From Takakia lepidozioides (taxonomy: Eukaryota; Streptophyta; Takakiopsida; Takakiales; Takakiaceae): DNA of 64,000 nt. Below, piece after piece: positions 22,051 through 33,469 of the stretch. Each line of letters starts with the position of its first letter. Within the stretch, counting starts at the first letter, position 1. The stretch is taken from positions 74,505,053 through 74,569,052 of the forward strand of contig CM060732.1 of assembly GCA_030704615.1 (NCBI GenBank). Reading direction: 5' to 3'. The notes beneath the pieces are model-generated. The model did no database searches, had not been told where the DNA came from, and saw only the letters and a list, made by a program, of their open reading frames with translations. The translations under genes and the position numbers were made by a program.

Positions 22051-24623
22051 ATTGAGAGCCCGGTGATCCACATAAAACATAAACTTTCTTCCCAATAGGT
22101 AATGCCTGAATTTCTTGACTGCATAAATCATTGCCAGTGCTTCTCTTTCAGTTGTGCTATAGTCCTTTCAGCGCTGTTCATCAACCTGCTAGCATAGTAC
22201 ACAGGTGAATCTATATTTCCTGTAACATTTTGGGCTAACACCGCTCCCAACGCTTCTCCTGAGGCATCACAGTGAACATGAAATACTACATGCCAGTGAG
22301 GGTTAATCAGCCCAGGTGTAGTTGTTACTAACAATGTAAGTTCTTCAAAAGCCTGTTGACATTCAGCTGTCCATGCAAACACTGCATCTTTCTTCAGAAG
22401 CTTGCTCAATGGTGCTGCTATCTGTGCATACCTTTTGACAAATCTTCTGTAATAACTGGTTTGTCCAAGGAATCTCCTTAGACTCTTAACATTTACTGGT
22501 GGTGGAGAGGCTTTAATGGCCTCTGTCTTCCTGGGATCCACAAGAAGTCCCCTCTTACACACAATGTGTCCCAAAAGCACCCCTGAGTTCACACAGAAAG
22601 TACACTTCTCTGGATTCAGGCCCAGACCTGTCATCCTGCATTTGACCAAACATAACTTCAATTTATGCAAGTGCTCATTCTTAGAGCTGTACACACTAAA
22701 ATCATCCAAGAACACCTGCATGAAATCATCCAGATACTCATGAAAAGATTCACTTATCACTCTCTGAAAGGTTGCTGGTGCATTACAAAGTCCAAAAGGC
22801 ATGACTTTGTATGCATAATCACCCCAGTCTATGATGAAAGCTGTCTTTCCCTGGTCTTCTTCTACCACTTGCACTTGATTATAACCACTGAAGCCATCCA
22901 TGAATGAGTACATCTCATGGCCTGCCACAGTGTCCAACACCGCTTCTGTGACTGGCAAAGGGAAAGGATCTTTCTTCGTGCAAGCATTCAACTTCTTATA
23001 GTTCACGCAAACTCTCAGTTTACCATTCTTCTTGGGAACTATCACAATGGATGACAACCAAGTTGTATACTCTATCGGGTATATAAACTTAGCCTCAGCC
23101 AACTTCTTGATCTCTTCTCCAACCTTCTGTGCATAGTTGGGATTCATTCTGTACCTTGCCTGTTTGATTGTTACTGACCCTGGTTCCACTTCAATCTTAT
23201 GATGACAGATCTCAGGTGGTATCCCTTTTAGATCCTCGTAGCTCCAAGCAAATACATCTCTGTATTTGATGAACAAACTCTTAGCTTCCTCAAAGAATTC
23301 GGGCTCCAAATCAGCCCCTACCTTCACCAACCTCGGTTCCTCTTTAGTTCCCACATTCACTTCTCTCACCTGCTCATCAGCTGTGATTGTCCAACCAGTC
23401 ACGACTTCATCCTGTAAACTCACAGTGGCTGGTTCCTCTAAGATTTCCATTTCTCCTTCTCTTTCTTCATAGGAATGTGGCGGGTAACTGCTTGTTTCAC
23501 CTTCAATTGGTGTTGCTATCACCACACCACAGCAGATACCTTTTAAACAACTTAGGCCTTCCAGCTGCATCTCTGCAACCTGCTCCCACTCTGGGTGTGC
23601 AGCGAACAGGGTAGCTTCCTGCTCCTCATCCAGTCCTCCCCTCCAGTCACACTCCCTGACCCCTCGAGGTCTTCTCGTAGCAGGTAATCTACTAGATTTC
23701 TTAGTGGTAATTTGTATCTTGTGCATCCCATCATGCACAGTTAGTAACTGGGAATTCCAGTCATGGAATACCCTGGCCTGTTTCAGCCACGGACGTCCCA
23801 ACAATAAGGAGTAAGCTTCCATGACTTCATCCATTTTTAGCACAGTTACTGTGATCATAAAGATCATCTTTTGAATCTGTATCTTAACTCCTCTTATCAA
23901 TCCCAGTGGTTGTACACTTCTTTGATCTGCCATTGATATTGTAAATGGGGCTGGCTTCATGTTACTTAGACCAAGCTTCTGCCTTAATTGGTCTGTCATG
24001 ATGTTCACTCCTGAGCCTCCATCTATCAGTACATGAGTTAGTTCTGTGCTTCCAATTCTCAATTGGATTACTGGCATGGAATCATCAAAGTCCATGAGTG
24101 TTTCTTGCCCTTCCGGCTTCACATTATAACTGGTCACCTTGCTGTTCAGGTCTGTGTTCCCTGTCACATGGGCAATTCGATTGATTGCTTGATACAACCT
24201 GTGTCTACAATAAGGTGCCACAGCCAATAGCTGTCCAATGGTAATCTCCGCTTTGGACTGGCATATTACTTCAGCCAAAATCCCTTCATTACTCTGCATG
24301 TCTGCAGCTTCTTTCTTCCCTTCATCCTCACTCACTTCCTCTTCTCTTTCAGAATCAGAGGAATCTACCATAGGAATATCAGTACTCTTCTGCATTTCCC
24401 TTATGGTATCTGCCACTTCCTTGTGCAGTTCCTTCTCATCTCTCCAAGCCTCATCATCTTCAGGCACATCACTACCATCTTCATTATCATCATCTTCCTC
24501 ATCTACTGGAGGTATTAGTTTGGCTTTGCTTCTCGTTACTATCATTGTACTTACTTCTGGTACAACACATGGCCTAACCATGTGAGCTGCCACCACTGGC
24601 CCCTCATTCACAGGAGCTCTCAT
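22051..24623 (-). pseudogene. Ty3/gypsy pol: protease, reverse transcriptase, partial RNase H
   Basis: The main minus-strand frame covers 831 codons (24623-22128). An acidic linker comes first, then retropepsin with HVLIDGGSGVNIM. A reverse transcriptase with MDGFSGYNQV, PFGLCNAPATFQ and the catalytic VFLDDFSVYS follows, with the Ty3-type LLGHIVCKRGL and RRFLGQTSYYRRF. RNase H begins with HCDASGEALGAVLAQ. A 1-nt shift near 22170 moves the frame to YSTTEREALAMIYAVKKF, which runs into the truncation at 22051. RT would copy the element RNA in cytoplasmic particles. The RT domain looks well preserved, so the element is fairly young, but it cannot be autonomous without integrase. Confidence 0.9.
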
Positions 24624-24629
24624 CTCATT

Positions 24630-26540
24630 CTAGTGTCTGATCCAGAATGGACAGGCTGCCTTGCGATGGCCTGCTTGATTACAATAGTAACACAGTTCTT
24701 CCCCATTAGGTCCTCGCCCTTGGTCTGTTCTGGAATTGTTTATGTAATCCTGATTCCCTGGCTAGTAATTCCCTCTTGGATTACCCTGATAGTTGCCTCT
24801 GGAATTTCCTTGGTAATTCCCTCTTGAATTACCTCTCCCTTCCATGCCATTGTTATAACCAGCAGGCCTACCGTAGTGGTCCTGATCACTGTTTCTTCTT
24901 GGCTGGGGCTGCACTTGATGCACCCTTACTTGCCTAGGTTCTCTAACTGCTGTCCTTCTGTTGTAGTAACAATTCTCAGTAGAATGGTTATCCATTTTAC
25001 AGATAGTACAGTGTTTCTCCTTCATGTGGCATTCAGTGGTGGTATGGCCTTCATTCTGGCACTTTGCACACCAAACACCCTTTCTCCAATGTGTTACAGC
25101 CTCTGTGGCATACTTCTTCAAGATTTCTTTTAATCTTTTCTCATAGTTATCCCTCTTCAACTTCCTCTTACTCTTCCTTTTCAGCTCTTGCTCTTCTTCC
25201 TCATCTGACTCATCCTCAGAGTCCTCATCATCCTTTTCTCTCTCCTGAGCATTCCCAATTGCTCAATTCTGTTCGCTGTTTCAAATGCCTCCTCCACTGT
25301 ATTATGGGGTAACATATCCACTTTCTTTTGCAACTCTGGTCTTAGTCCACTCACAAACCAAGTCTTCTGTAAACCTGGAGCTGGTACAGCAGCCAGCTTT
25401 TTCATCATCAATTCCATTTTTTCCATATACTCCTCAACAGTTTCATGCTTCTTTTGCTTTAACTGTTGTAAACTTCCATACACTTCATCCTCAGTTTTAC
25501 TTGTCCTGAACCTATTTCGGAATGCTGTATTCAAGCCATTCCACGTTAGGAAATGATTATCAGGGAATCTTGCATACCATTCACTTGCTTTCTTGATAAG
25601 TGAACAAGGAAACAATCTCATCTTGGCATCATCGCCATTCTCATTGTTCACAATACACATGTGCTCAAATTGGCTAATGTGTACATCAGGATCCCCTTTT
25701 CCTGAATATATTGGAAAAGGTGGTTTTGCCCGTGTTGGTTGTAACGCCATCTGTGGCCCTACCTTCTGCCCACTGACAGATGCTGGCCCCCTTGTTGGTA
25801 CTGGTCCTTGAGGACCTGTTGTAGTTGTGGTGGATCTTCCACCCAGTGGTGGCCCCTGAGCACTCCCTGCTACCGGCCCCACGATATTCACAATATTCCC
25901 AGCTCCAGTTGCACTACTTCCTACACTCCCTGTCCCCCCAGAGCCAAATCCAGGTTGCCCGCCTGATCCCCCTGAGCCGACACCTTCGTTGGCCTGTGGT
26001 CCAAGTGCTCCACTTGATCCAGGTCCAACGGGTTGGGATGTCCTGGTTGTAGTCTCAACCTCAGCTGTTGGGTCTACTTCTTCATACTCTTCCTCTTCCA
26101 ATTTCTTCCCTCCGTTTTCATCCTCCAAGTTCTGCCCTTGGGTTTCTTCTTCACTCATGTAACTCAAGTGCAATGGTGTTGGAGAGTCTGAACTCTCCGT
26201 TGGCTCTGCCACATCCTCTCCTCCTTCTTCACCTTCTGTTTCAGAAACTGGAGTTCCTGCTTTTGGTGTTCCATGCCAACTCTTATCAAAGATTTCTGTC
26301 AAATCTTTTATCCAGGGATGTACCTCAGCTCTTTCACCTCGTGGTTGATCTTCTTCCCGTACCAATTCCCTTAATCTTTCTTGCAAAGAAAAAGAAGGAG
26401 TGGCATCCAACTCTAGTTCTTCCGGTATGGGTGATGTACTCTCTGATCTTAATGGTGTGAGAGGTCCAGATGATTCCCCTATGTCTATTCCTCTCTCCCA
26501 AAGATATAGATAATTAGCTTTCAGATAACTTTATCTTTTT
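24630..26540 (-). pseudogene. Ty3/gypsy gag with three CCHC zinc knuckles
   Basis: The gag core (26410-25181) has an acidic, Gly/Pro-rich start and then the capsid-like stretch ISQFEHMCIVNNENGDD, LFPCSLIKKASEWYA and the GSLQQLKQKKHETVEEYMEK block, typical of retrotrans_gag. A 1-nt shift near 25220 leads into a nucleocapsid region with CAKCQNEGHTTTEC and CTICKMDNHSTENC (both CX2CX4HX4C), then a third knuckle CYYCNQAGHRKAAC just before pol. An RG/NY-rich repeat (NSRGNYQG) lies between knuckles two and three. The coat protein would package element RNA. The frame stays open upstream of 26410 to about 26530 without an ATG. Confidence 0.85.
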
Positions 26541-26601
26541 GCTGAATATCTCTGGAGTCTAGCTTCTCTTTCATCACTCATGTCCCATGTCTTTCATTTC
26601 T

Positions 26602-27297
26602 TTAATGTGGCAATAACCAAAACTCTCTTTTGTAGTATCTCTCGTATATGCCTGGGTTTCTTTCAAGCTTCAATGCACCCTTGGCTATACTAGAAGTCTC
26701 CGTTACCATATAACCATATGGCAAACAAGTCTGGAAAGCTGTTCTTGGTGTGAGTTTGATCCACAAAATATCCTTTGGAATCCAATTCTTTACCAATACA
26801 AGCTCTTCATGCATATGAGTATAAACATTCACATTCCTTTCCTCCCAGCCTTCAAACTCTACTCGCTTAATGGATAGCAACGCTATCACATAAACCAGTG
26901 TTGGTAACCAACGTGCTCTTCCTTTACAGGCCACCTGAAAAATCTTTATCACCCCTTTCTCCAGACCTCACTCAGGGTCAGCATCATGCACTCTCTTAAG
27001 AATGTTTTCTTTACAACCGTCTGGCAATTCCAAGAACCTCTGAAAGAATTGTTTGGACAATCTTTCCTTCTCAGTTTCACAGGGAATTTGATTCACATCA
27101 AATTCTTTAATTCTCCATCCACCATGATCCCACCAGATGCCTGTCACATTTGGCTGTTCATGACCCAGTTCCCCAGTATGGTCGCCAAATGTCGAACGGC
27201 TTTTACTCACCCATCCCTTCGCTATCCGAGGTGGAAACTCCAAGATAGAAGAGTTGGATATTTCTAAGCACTCAGCCCGCTCAGTACAATCAGACAT
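26602..27297 (-). CDS. N-terminal open region of the Ty3 polyprotein, unknown function
   Basis: A true ATG at 27297 starts a frame (MSDCTERAECLEISNSSI...) reaching 26968 with a stop. In the next frame coherent residues continue (IKIFQVACKGRARWLPTL, then NWIPKDILWIKLTPRTAF) to about 26602. The region is collinear with gag and probably belongs to the same transcript as an extra upstream domain, broken by a stop and a second gap at 26540-26600. I recognise no domain. Confidence 0.45.
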
Positions 27298-27825
27298 GAC
27301 CTACAGCTAGTGAATCATGGTTGTGCTTCCCATTTGTATTCATTCTTGCCTTCATGTTATCAATTCACCTTATCTGATACTGAAGCATCAGATTGCTTCA
27401 GTATCTACTTAATTCCAATTAATCATGCATTCATTTCACAGCTTCACTCATGTCACTCTACACAGTGTGCTTGTATCGAATAAGTATCAAATTATGATTT
27501 ATCAGGTATCAGGCCAATGCCATGGTGACTCTAATCTGCCCTACAGTTTCACTACAGCTTTGCATGTAACAAGCATCTACTGTTCATCTCTCCTCCTTCT
27601 CCGTGCTCTCGTTCTTGCTCTCCGCCTGATCTCCTCTCCCACATGACCAAGAAGCGCTCCCCGTGAAATTGTCCTCTTTCCGTTGCCGCTCCCCTTATCT
27701 GCCCGCAAGCTGTTCTAACCACCTAACTAATTAACCGTCATCCCTGAAGTAACACGTTCCTTCTGCAGATGTCGTTCCCTCACAGTCATTCCCTGCCAAT
27801 GATAACTGTTCCCCATGTACTGTGA

Positions 27826-27990
27826 CAGGCTGTGTCGGGTTGTGACTGGCTGTGTCGGCTGTGTCGGGCTGTGACTGGCTGTGTCGGCTGTGCGAAGCTG
27901 TGGCGGGCTGGGTTGGGCTGTGTGGGCTGTGACGGGCTGTGTGGGGTTGTGTGGGCTGTGACGGGCTGTGTAAAGCTGTGTCGGGCTGTG
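27826..27990. repeat. Minisatellite of ~10-12-bp 'ggctgtg(t/a)cg' units
   Basis: About 15 irregular copies of ggctgtgtcgg, tgtgactggct and gacgggctgtg in a row. The units vary in length by one to three bases. On the minus strand it encodes a short His/Ser/Gln/Pro-rich repeat in one frame, but there is no sign that it is translated. Confidence 0.75.
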
Positions 27991-27998
27991 TAACCCCC

Positions 27999-28500
27999 CT
28001 AAAGCCTGCTGCTGCCACCCCTAAGGCTCCTGTTGGTCTCAGTCTGCGCAAAAATTAAGGGTACCCCACAGAACCCGTAAAAGCGTCTAAGTCCCAAGCA
28101 ACCCTCTAACACTCCCCTCTCGTCTACCTTGACAATGCTGAAGATCCTCTTACTCGTGCGGAGGTTCACCTCCAACCACAAATAGTCCCCTACAATCCGA
28201 ACTTTCGATCTAGTGTCCATACGGAATCCCTTCTCCTCTGCTGCACAAGCAATGACATTCCAAATGCACAGAGGAACCCCCATAGTAACATAATGCGAAG
28301 CATATGACTTTGGGGCATTGTCCTTGTACACCATTACAACTCCTTCCAGCAACACAGACTTCTCCATGCCATCGCCAAACAGAATGTTCGCAACCACGGT
28401 GTGTCCCTTCCAGTCGCGGCTGGAGCACTTCGGAGATATCGTGGGGATCTTCAATCCATGCCTTCATAAGACTGGCGTTGCTACCTGAATAGTATGCCAT
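27999..28500 (-). CDS. Hypothetical protein in the retrotransposon leader
   Basis: An ATG at 28500 begins MAYYSGSNASLMKAWIEDP. Near 28440 a frame change leads to the coherent frame GHTVVANILFGDGMEKS, VLLEGVVMVYKDNAPKS and RIFSIVKVDERGVLEG, continuing to about 28060. The composition is protein-like (mixed hydrophobic and charged). It may be a host gene fragment or an extra retrotransposon frame. I recognise no family. Confidence 0.3.
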
Positions 28501-28719
28501 GACGACCTCAATACGAGATGCAAAGGAACGCAGAAACTCTGGCAGAAAAAAAAACCCCGCAGATCTCTCTACCGCCCCTCACATATGTGCACAACTCAGC
28601 TAAGAGTTGAACAAATAAACCGCGCGAGCACCGTGATACCAAAGACAACTGCCATGCCGGGGAAAAGGAAGACGGAACACATGGAACACATGATTTAGCG
28701 TAATTAATATATTACCGAC

Positions 28720-29890
28720 ATGTTTTAGTACATATTTAGATCGTATTTAGAACGTATGTGCACTATGGGTTTCTCATATGTTGTTGGAAAGCTAGTTTTA
28801 TTGTTAACCTCTGAAATTTTCTTACTCATCATGCTTGAGTAATAGGACAAAACGTTATGGCCAGAAAACAAAGGTGCAACTTGGGCGCGTGCAACTTGTG
28901 CCATTTTTTTCTTCTTCATACTTTGACCTGCATAAACATTACCGCTTCAAAAATGTTGAGTAATATTGCACTATAGGCAATTGTGATATCTTGTTGAAAT
29001 TGCTAGCTCAATTTTGTGCCACCGGGATTGAGTTACACATCCATGCAGTCAGACCAAAATATGTTATGGCCACAATACCATACTGCACACTGAACCATTT
29101 TCTTTTTCTGCATACTGTGCCCTACAATTACATTATGCCTTATTCCATCTTGAGTATTGTTTCATGATGCGATTGTGATTTCGTATTTGAAATGTAGCTT
29201 TATTTTCATGCATTGACATATTGTTACACATGGATTCAGTAACATTGGAAGACGTTATGGCCACCTGAAAGAAGGTGGGGCTTGCTCCCGTTTTTTCTCT
29301 TCATAGACCCACCTGCATTTACGTTATGACTTCTGGAATGTTGAGACTCATAGCACTATAGATGTGTGATATGTTGTTGGAAATCATGCTTTATTCTCCA
29401 CCTCTGAAACTTTGTTACACATCCTACAAGTAAGATTGGAAGACGTTATGGGCAGGTGAGGAAGGTGTAGGTTGGTCCACTTTATTTTTCTTCATACTTT
29501 CATCTGCACTTATATTTTGGCTTTTGGAATGTTGAGTACTATTGAATTATAGCTTTGTCATATCCTGTTAGAAAGTTTTTTTTTTTTTTTTTTTTTTTAG
29601 CGTGGGGATGTTGTTACACATCCGTTGAGGAAGACCAGAAGACGTTATGGGCAGAAAACCAAAGTGTAGTTTCGAACACATTGTTTTTTATATACTGTGC
29701 CCTGCATTTAGGTTGTGGCTTCTAGAATGATGCCTCTTTCTGCTGTTGGGGTGTGTAATATCTTCTTTGAAAGCTGGATTTAAATGACACCACAAGACGT
29801 TATGGCCAATAAACGGAAGGTGCATCTTGGAGCAATATCATTTTCTTCAGACTATGGCATGTGTTTACATTACGGCTTGCAGCTGGAACA
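28720..29890. repeat. Degenerate ~190-200-bp tandem repeat marked by 'acgttatgg'
   Basis: The string acgttatgg(c/g)ca, usually after 'gga(a/g)g', recurs at about 28852, 29061 (atgttatgg), 29252, 29443, 29642 and 29797. Each is followed by 'aaggtg(c/t)a' and then a C/T-rich 'cttcata' and 'tgcat(t/a)tac' segment. Spacing is 209, 191, 191, 199 and 155 bp. The units are strongly diverged, so this is an old satellite-like array. A poly-T tract sits at 29578-29599. No genes are seen. Confidence 0.65.
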
Positions 29891-30449
29891 GCCTTCCAGT
29901 CTGGAAGGAATAGGGGAAGAAGTCGCATTTTACCTCCCTGGTAGCGACATTTTGTAGATCTGACATGTTGTTACACATGAATTGCATAAGACTACAAAAA
30001 GTAGGAGTTAGAAAACCTAGGTGCATCTTTTCAGGATGGTTGCATGTGCAAGTAAGCTGGGAAGCAATGTGGAAGCAAAATGACAACAGAATACGAGGAA
30101 TACACCTTCAACATCAATATATGGAAAGATTGATGTCACAATATGTTTTTGGCATGTACATTGTTGAAACCTAGAAATGAAGCAATCTAGGAAAGCAGAG
30201 TGAAAAGAGGTTCAGCATGCTACTGACCAGTCAATCTCTTTGAAATTTCACTCATAATTAGGCACCTGAACCTCCTGCCTAATCATTCTCTATTTCCAAA
30301 CACACACACGCATATCCTAGCGAAAGAAGAAGACTGAGTGGTGAAAGTGATTGCTCCCCCAATGCGGCAAGACACGCAAGAACACCGAGGATGAGTTCTT
30401 ATGCATATGCAGGAAGGAAGCAAACATGACATGCATCACTCCATCTTCA
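29891..30449. other. Non-coding spacer
   Basis: No gene or repeat structure is recognised beyond a short CA run near 30300. Confidence 0.3.
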
Positions 30450-30760
30450 ATCGTTAGGCAAATGTCACCAGCCCTGGTCCAAGGTCTTTCAGGTCTGGAG
30501 CCCCTCTAAAGCAGCCGCATGATGGGGGATGGAAGTTCGTCCAACAGTTTAATGCTGTCCCAGCCTTCATCCACCCATTGAAACAAGGTAAGAATATGAA
30601 AACACTCGTTCTCCTTTGCAGGGTCCAGGCCCAAAGCATGTGGCCCCCACTCTTCATTAGGAGCACACAGAAATCTTGATCTGAGAACAACGGTGTTAGG
30701 TTGTTTTGCAGCTGCACTGTTGGTGTCGTTGTAAAAGCCAGACCAACCCACTCTACCGAG
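30450..30760 (-). CDS. Unidentified coding-like exon fragment cut by the MULE copy-2 end
   Basis: The minus-strand frame starts exactly at the element's terminal repeat (30760) and reads NLGRVGWSGFYNDTNSAAAK, then FLCAPNEEWGPHALGLDP, then LTLFQWVDEGWDSIKLLDEL before a stop at 30506. The residue mix is convincingly protein-like. If real, the MULE inserted into this exon. I recognise no family. Confidence 0.35.
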
Positions 30761-30959
30761 GTTAGCTATTTCATGAGCATGAGCGGCATGAGCGGAGTAG
30801 TAAGACAATCGGTTTTCATGAGCAGAAGTACAAATTTTGGAAATAAAAAACATTAAAAACATTATTTTAATGAAATGTGTCAGAAAAAAAAGCCAATATA
30901 ATATTCATTGTTTGAAGTAGAAATTGTAGTTTTGAGAGCCGTGCTCATGATATTTCGTC

Positions 30960-31260
30960 TTCCGCTCATGCGAATTCGGAGCAACATCTGCAAAAATGGC
31001 GCTGAATTTCGCAGTAACAGGGTCTGCAAGTAGAGAAATCGACGACGTATTGCGTGGTAATAGGTGTCTCCGCCGAAAAATGGTGCCGAATTTCGCGGTT
31101 ATAGGTCCCAACATGATTGAAGTGTAAGCCCAAAATTTGGAAATGTGGCGCTAAATTTCGGTACATGGTGCCGGGCATTGCACAGATGTTGGGCAGTTCT
31201 GGGCCATGTAACTGGAAATTCGGCGCCATTTTTCCAGAAATGGCACCCACAATTGCAACT
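30960..31260. repeat. Left subterminal repeats of MULE copy 2
   Basis: Three to four loose copies of 'aatggcgc(t/c)(g/a)aatttcg(c/g)' with 'gttat(a/t)gg' or 'gtaacagg' occur here. The words match the 64-bp repeats at the right end (GGCGCC next to AATTTCG), so the two ends share a motif, as expected for transposase-binding subterminal regions. Confidence 0.5.
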
Positions 31261-31511
31261 GTTGGAACTCAGTTTTCTGGAAGATTTGCAAATTTTTCCT
31301 GCCGCCATCTTTGTATTGATTCTGTTTCGACATTGAATTGCCACTGGACGTCAACGGATATCCAGCAGTCCATAGTGTTTAAAAGACATCACTTTAATAT
31401 TGTCTGTCTCATTCTAGGAGTTTTGGGGTGCATTTCATTACACTGCAAAGCAAATTCTAATGCATCAAAATGCAATTGCAAATATCCATATGGTGGATTC
31501 CCTTTGCCCCA

Positions 31512-31755
31512 TCAATGATTTCTGGAATCCCGACGGAGAAGTTTGTGCAGCTCGTTCACGCTCAACGCTGGTGCATAAATAAAGTCATCAATAGTCAAGT
31601 TCATCCTCAACCTCTTCAGGTAAATGTAATACAGATGCTTGCACGGATAATACTTTGACCCCTTCTTTGCTTCCATCAACCAGAAGTCCGTACAATTGCA
31701 AGTCGGCTCCACTCCAATCGTAATTGTGTATACGTCGTCGCGTACAGCTGTCAGG
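31512..31755 (-). pseudogene. MULE copy 2: SWIM zinc-finger exon (minus strand)
   Basis: Minus-strand exon with a good 3' splice site (TTTCTTGCAG near 31770). It reads TAVRDDVYTITIGVEP, then CNCTDFWLM, then YYPCKHLYYIYLKRL, ending LHKLLRRDSRNH. It matches the SWIM end of copy 1 segment by segment (CTCPDF...CKHLYFVFLRR...NTLLQRD). SWIM fingers (CxC...CxH) bind DNA or protein in MULE transposases. Here it lies at the wrong end and on the opposite strand from the DDE domain. Confidence 0.75.
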
Positions 31756-31764
31756 AACCACATT

Positions 31765-33454
31765 GTCAGCTGCAAGAAACGAATCGGAAGAGGATCAGAC
31801 ATGCACTCCATCTTGGAAGTGAAGCGCACATGCGGCTACGCCTTCATCCAAGGCAGCTTCTTTCCTGGTCAAGGCTCAGAGACGGACAGGTGCTTCATAT
31901 TTAAGATGTCAACGTGCGGACCGGGGAGCGGTGTCGATTTGGTGAAGCGGATGACCAGTGGAGACCTCTCAAATTGCTGGGTCATGTTCGACCACATCAG
32001 GCGAATTACCAACCACGATTGGGTGACAATGGGGGCACATGTATACGACCCACATTGCAGAAAGTTGATGACCATTGCTATCTGCGAAATGAAAGGAGAA
32101 GACACAGATTCGGAGTTGCATATGTGGCGCGGAATTAATGAGCAAATGGCGAGAGCGAAGTTGCCCCCTCCCGATTTTAGGGGCTTCATGGCTGACAATG
32201 CCCAGACGAACTGGGCTGCAGTGAGAAGGGTATATGGGGACGACCCAAAGACTCCAATGGAAGGTAAGGAGAGATCTTGCGGGTTTCACTTCATGCAGAG
32301 TTTGACGCAAAATATGAAAAGGTTTGTGGCGTCACGCCACCGGCAGGATCATATCAGTATGTGCTTTGCGTGGAAAAATGCGAATTCCATTGACGAGGCG
32401 GAGACCGAGTTTGCAACCATACGCGCCTGGTGGGTGTCTTCAGGGGCAGTGGATGTGAAAGATCAGCCAGAACTGCAAACATGGCTTGCGTGGTGGCATT
32501 ATAGATTTCGCCAGTTTGGAGACTACATGAGACAAGTAATACATTTCTGTACTTGACAATTGTTCTGTTTTGTGCTTCGACATTCTCCACAATGAGTGAC
32601 ATTTCTAATTTCCTTCAACATGACATGAGCTTGGAGGATGACACGGATATGCCGACGACGAACATGGCCAAAGCGGTGCACTCTTCCTGGCGTGCTTCCT
32701 CTACGGCACATCTCGTTGACATGTTGACAACAACAACAAAAGATATTGTGAGGGCTATCATGCAACAATCTCGTTACTAAAGCAATGGGGTATCGGACCA
32801 GACATGCAGGAGATGCTGATGAGGGCGGCGCATCGTTCGACCGATCCCAAAAAATGGACTGCTGCATTGCGGGAAACAATAAGGTCAACGCCGTTACACA
32901 GTCAGGGGAATTGCCTGGAGGGCGATGTCCGCAACCGGCCGGTGAAGAGAAGAATTGAGGACATGCCCGGAGGCGACGGCGATTCATGGAGATCAGATAT
33001 GAACATCCGTACTCAACCTCGGGGCGCAACAATGTTGCGTCCCACGCCTCCTCCCAGCAAGACTCGTACCCCCTCTCCTGCAGCATCTGTGGAATCGCTG
33101 CCAGACTCGGGACAACATGCCCAGGATGAGCATGCTGCTCCTATTATCGTTACCCAATACAACATTCCAATCGTGGAGCGAGATGTGTCGGCCTCGCAGT
33201 GGAGAATTGCACAGACCCGTCCGTCATTTCGTGGCAAATGTTGTGCTGTTCGTGTGGACACCAACCAGAGATGCAATGAGATGATTCGAAGGAGCCCGCA
33301 GGGCGGTGTGCCCGCCCCTTGCTTCACAGGGAGATTTGTGTGTGCAAAGTTTGTGGAGGCCACACTGAAGGAGTTTTGGTTCTGCAGGCATGATATCATG
33401 TCGTGTGTGTTCGGCAAGCCCAAGTATTGTGTACAAAGCATGCCTGATCCTTGA
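31765..33454 (+). pseudogene. MULE copy 2: DDE catalytic segment and zinc-knuckle region
   Basis: The plus-strand frame 31765-32556 aligns with copy 1 from its GSRGYMDNIMDLKK region. It has SDMHSILEVKR, FKMSTCGPGSGVDLVKRM, MFDHIRRITN, TIAICEMKGEDTDSE, GFMADNAQTNW and CGFHFMQSL, then IRAWWVSSGA. A GTAATA donor at 32536 and the next exon (HDMSLEDDTDMPTT, 32620-32779) preserve the copy-1 intron position. A TAA follows, then 32804-33454 continues in another frame with RRIEDMPGGDGD and a Cys-rich block (GKCCAVRVDTNQRCNEM, FWFCRHDIMSCVFG). Catalytic acidic residues are visible, but the segment is cut off from its normal N- and C-terminal parts. Confidence 0.75.
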
Positions 33455-33469
33455 GAGGTCATTGAGAGG

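Larger units (their letters stand above)
27298..28640. other. Retrotransposon leader with GC-rich minisatellite
   Basis: This lies between the primer-site candidate and the first polyprotein ATG. It includes a minisatellite (separate entry) and a minus-strand open region at 27999-28500 (separate entry). An LTR could be hidden here, but no second copy exists in the window for comparison. Confidence 0.35.
22051..28641 (-). mobile_element. Ty3/gypsy LTR retrotransposon, truncated at its 3' side
   Basis: The minus-strand parts run from a weak primer-binding-site candidate at 28634-28641 (TGGTATCA, initiator-Met-tRNA type), through leader, gag-like region, zinc knuckles and protease-RT-RNase H, to 22051. 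The element stops abruptly inside RNase H at VDHRALN. Integrase and the 3' LTR are missing. What abuts it is the terminal repeat of the MULE element, so the MULE probably inserted here or the two were joined by rearrangement. No LTR pair can be recognised. Confidence 0.8.

Noticed and set aside
22128-24623. 831-codon open frame as a host gene
   Set aside because: It has retropepsin, Ty3-type reverse transcriptase and RNase H motifs; it is retrotransposon pol.
28634-28641. Firm primer-binding site for the Ty3 element
   Set aside because: Only eight bases (TGGTATCA) match the initiator tRNA end before diverging; used only as a weak landmark.
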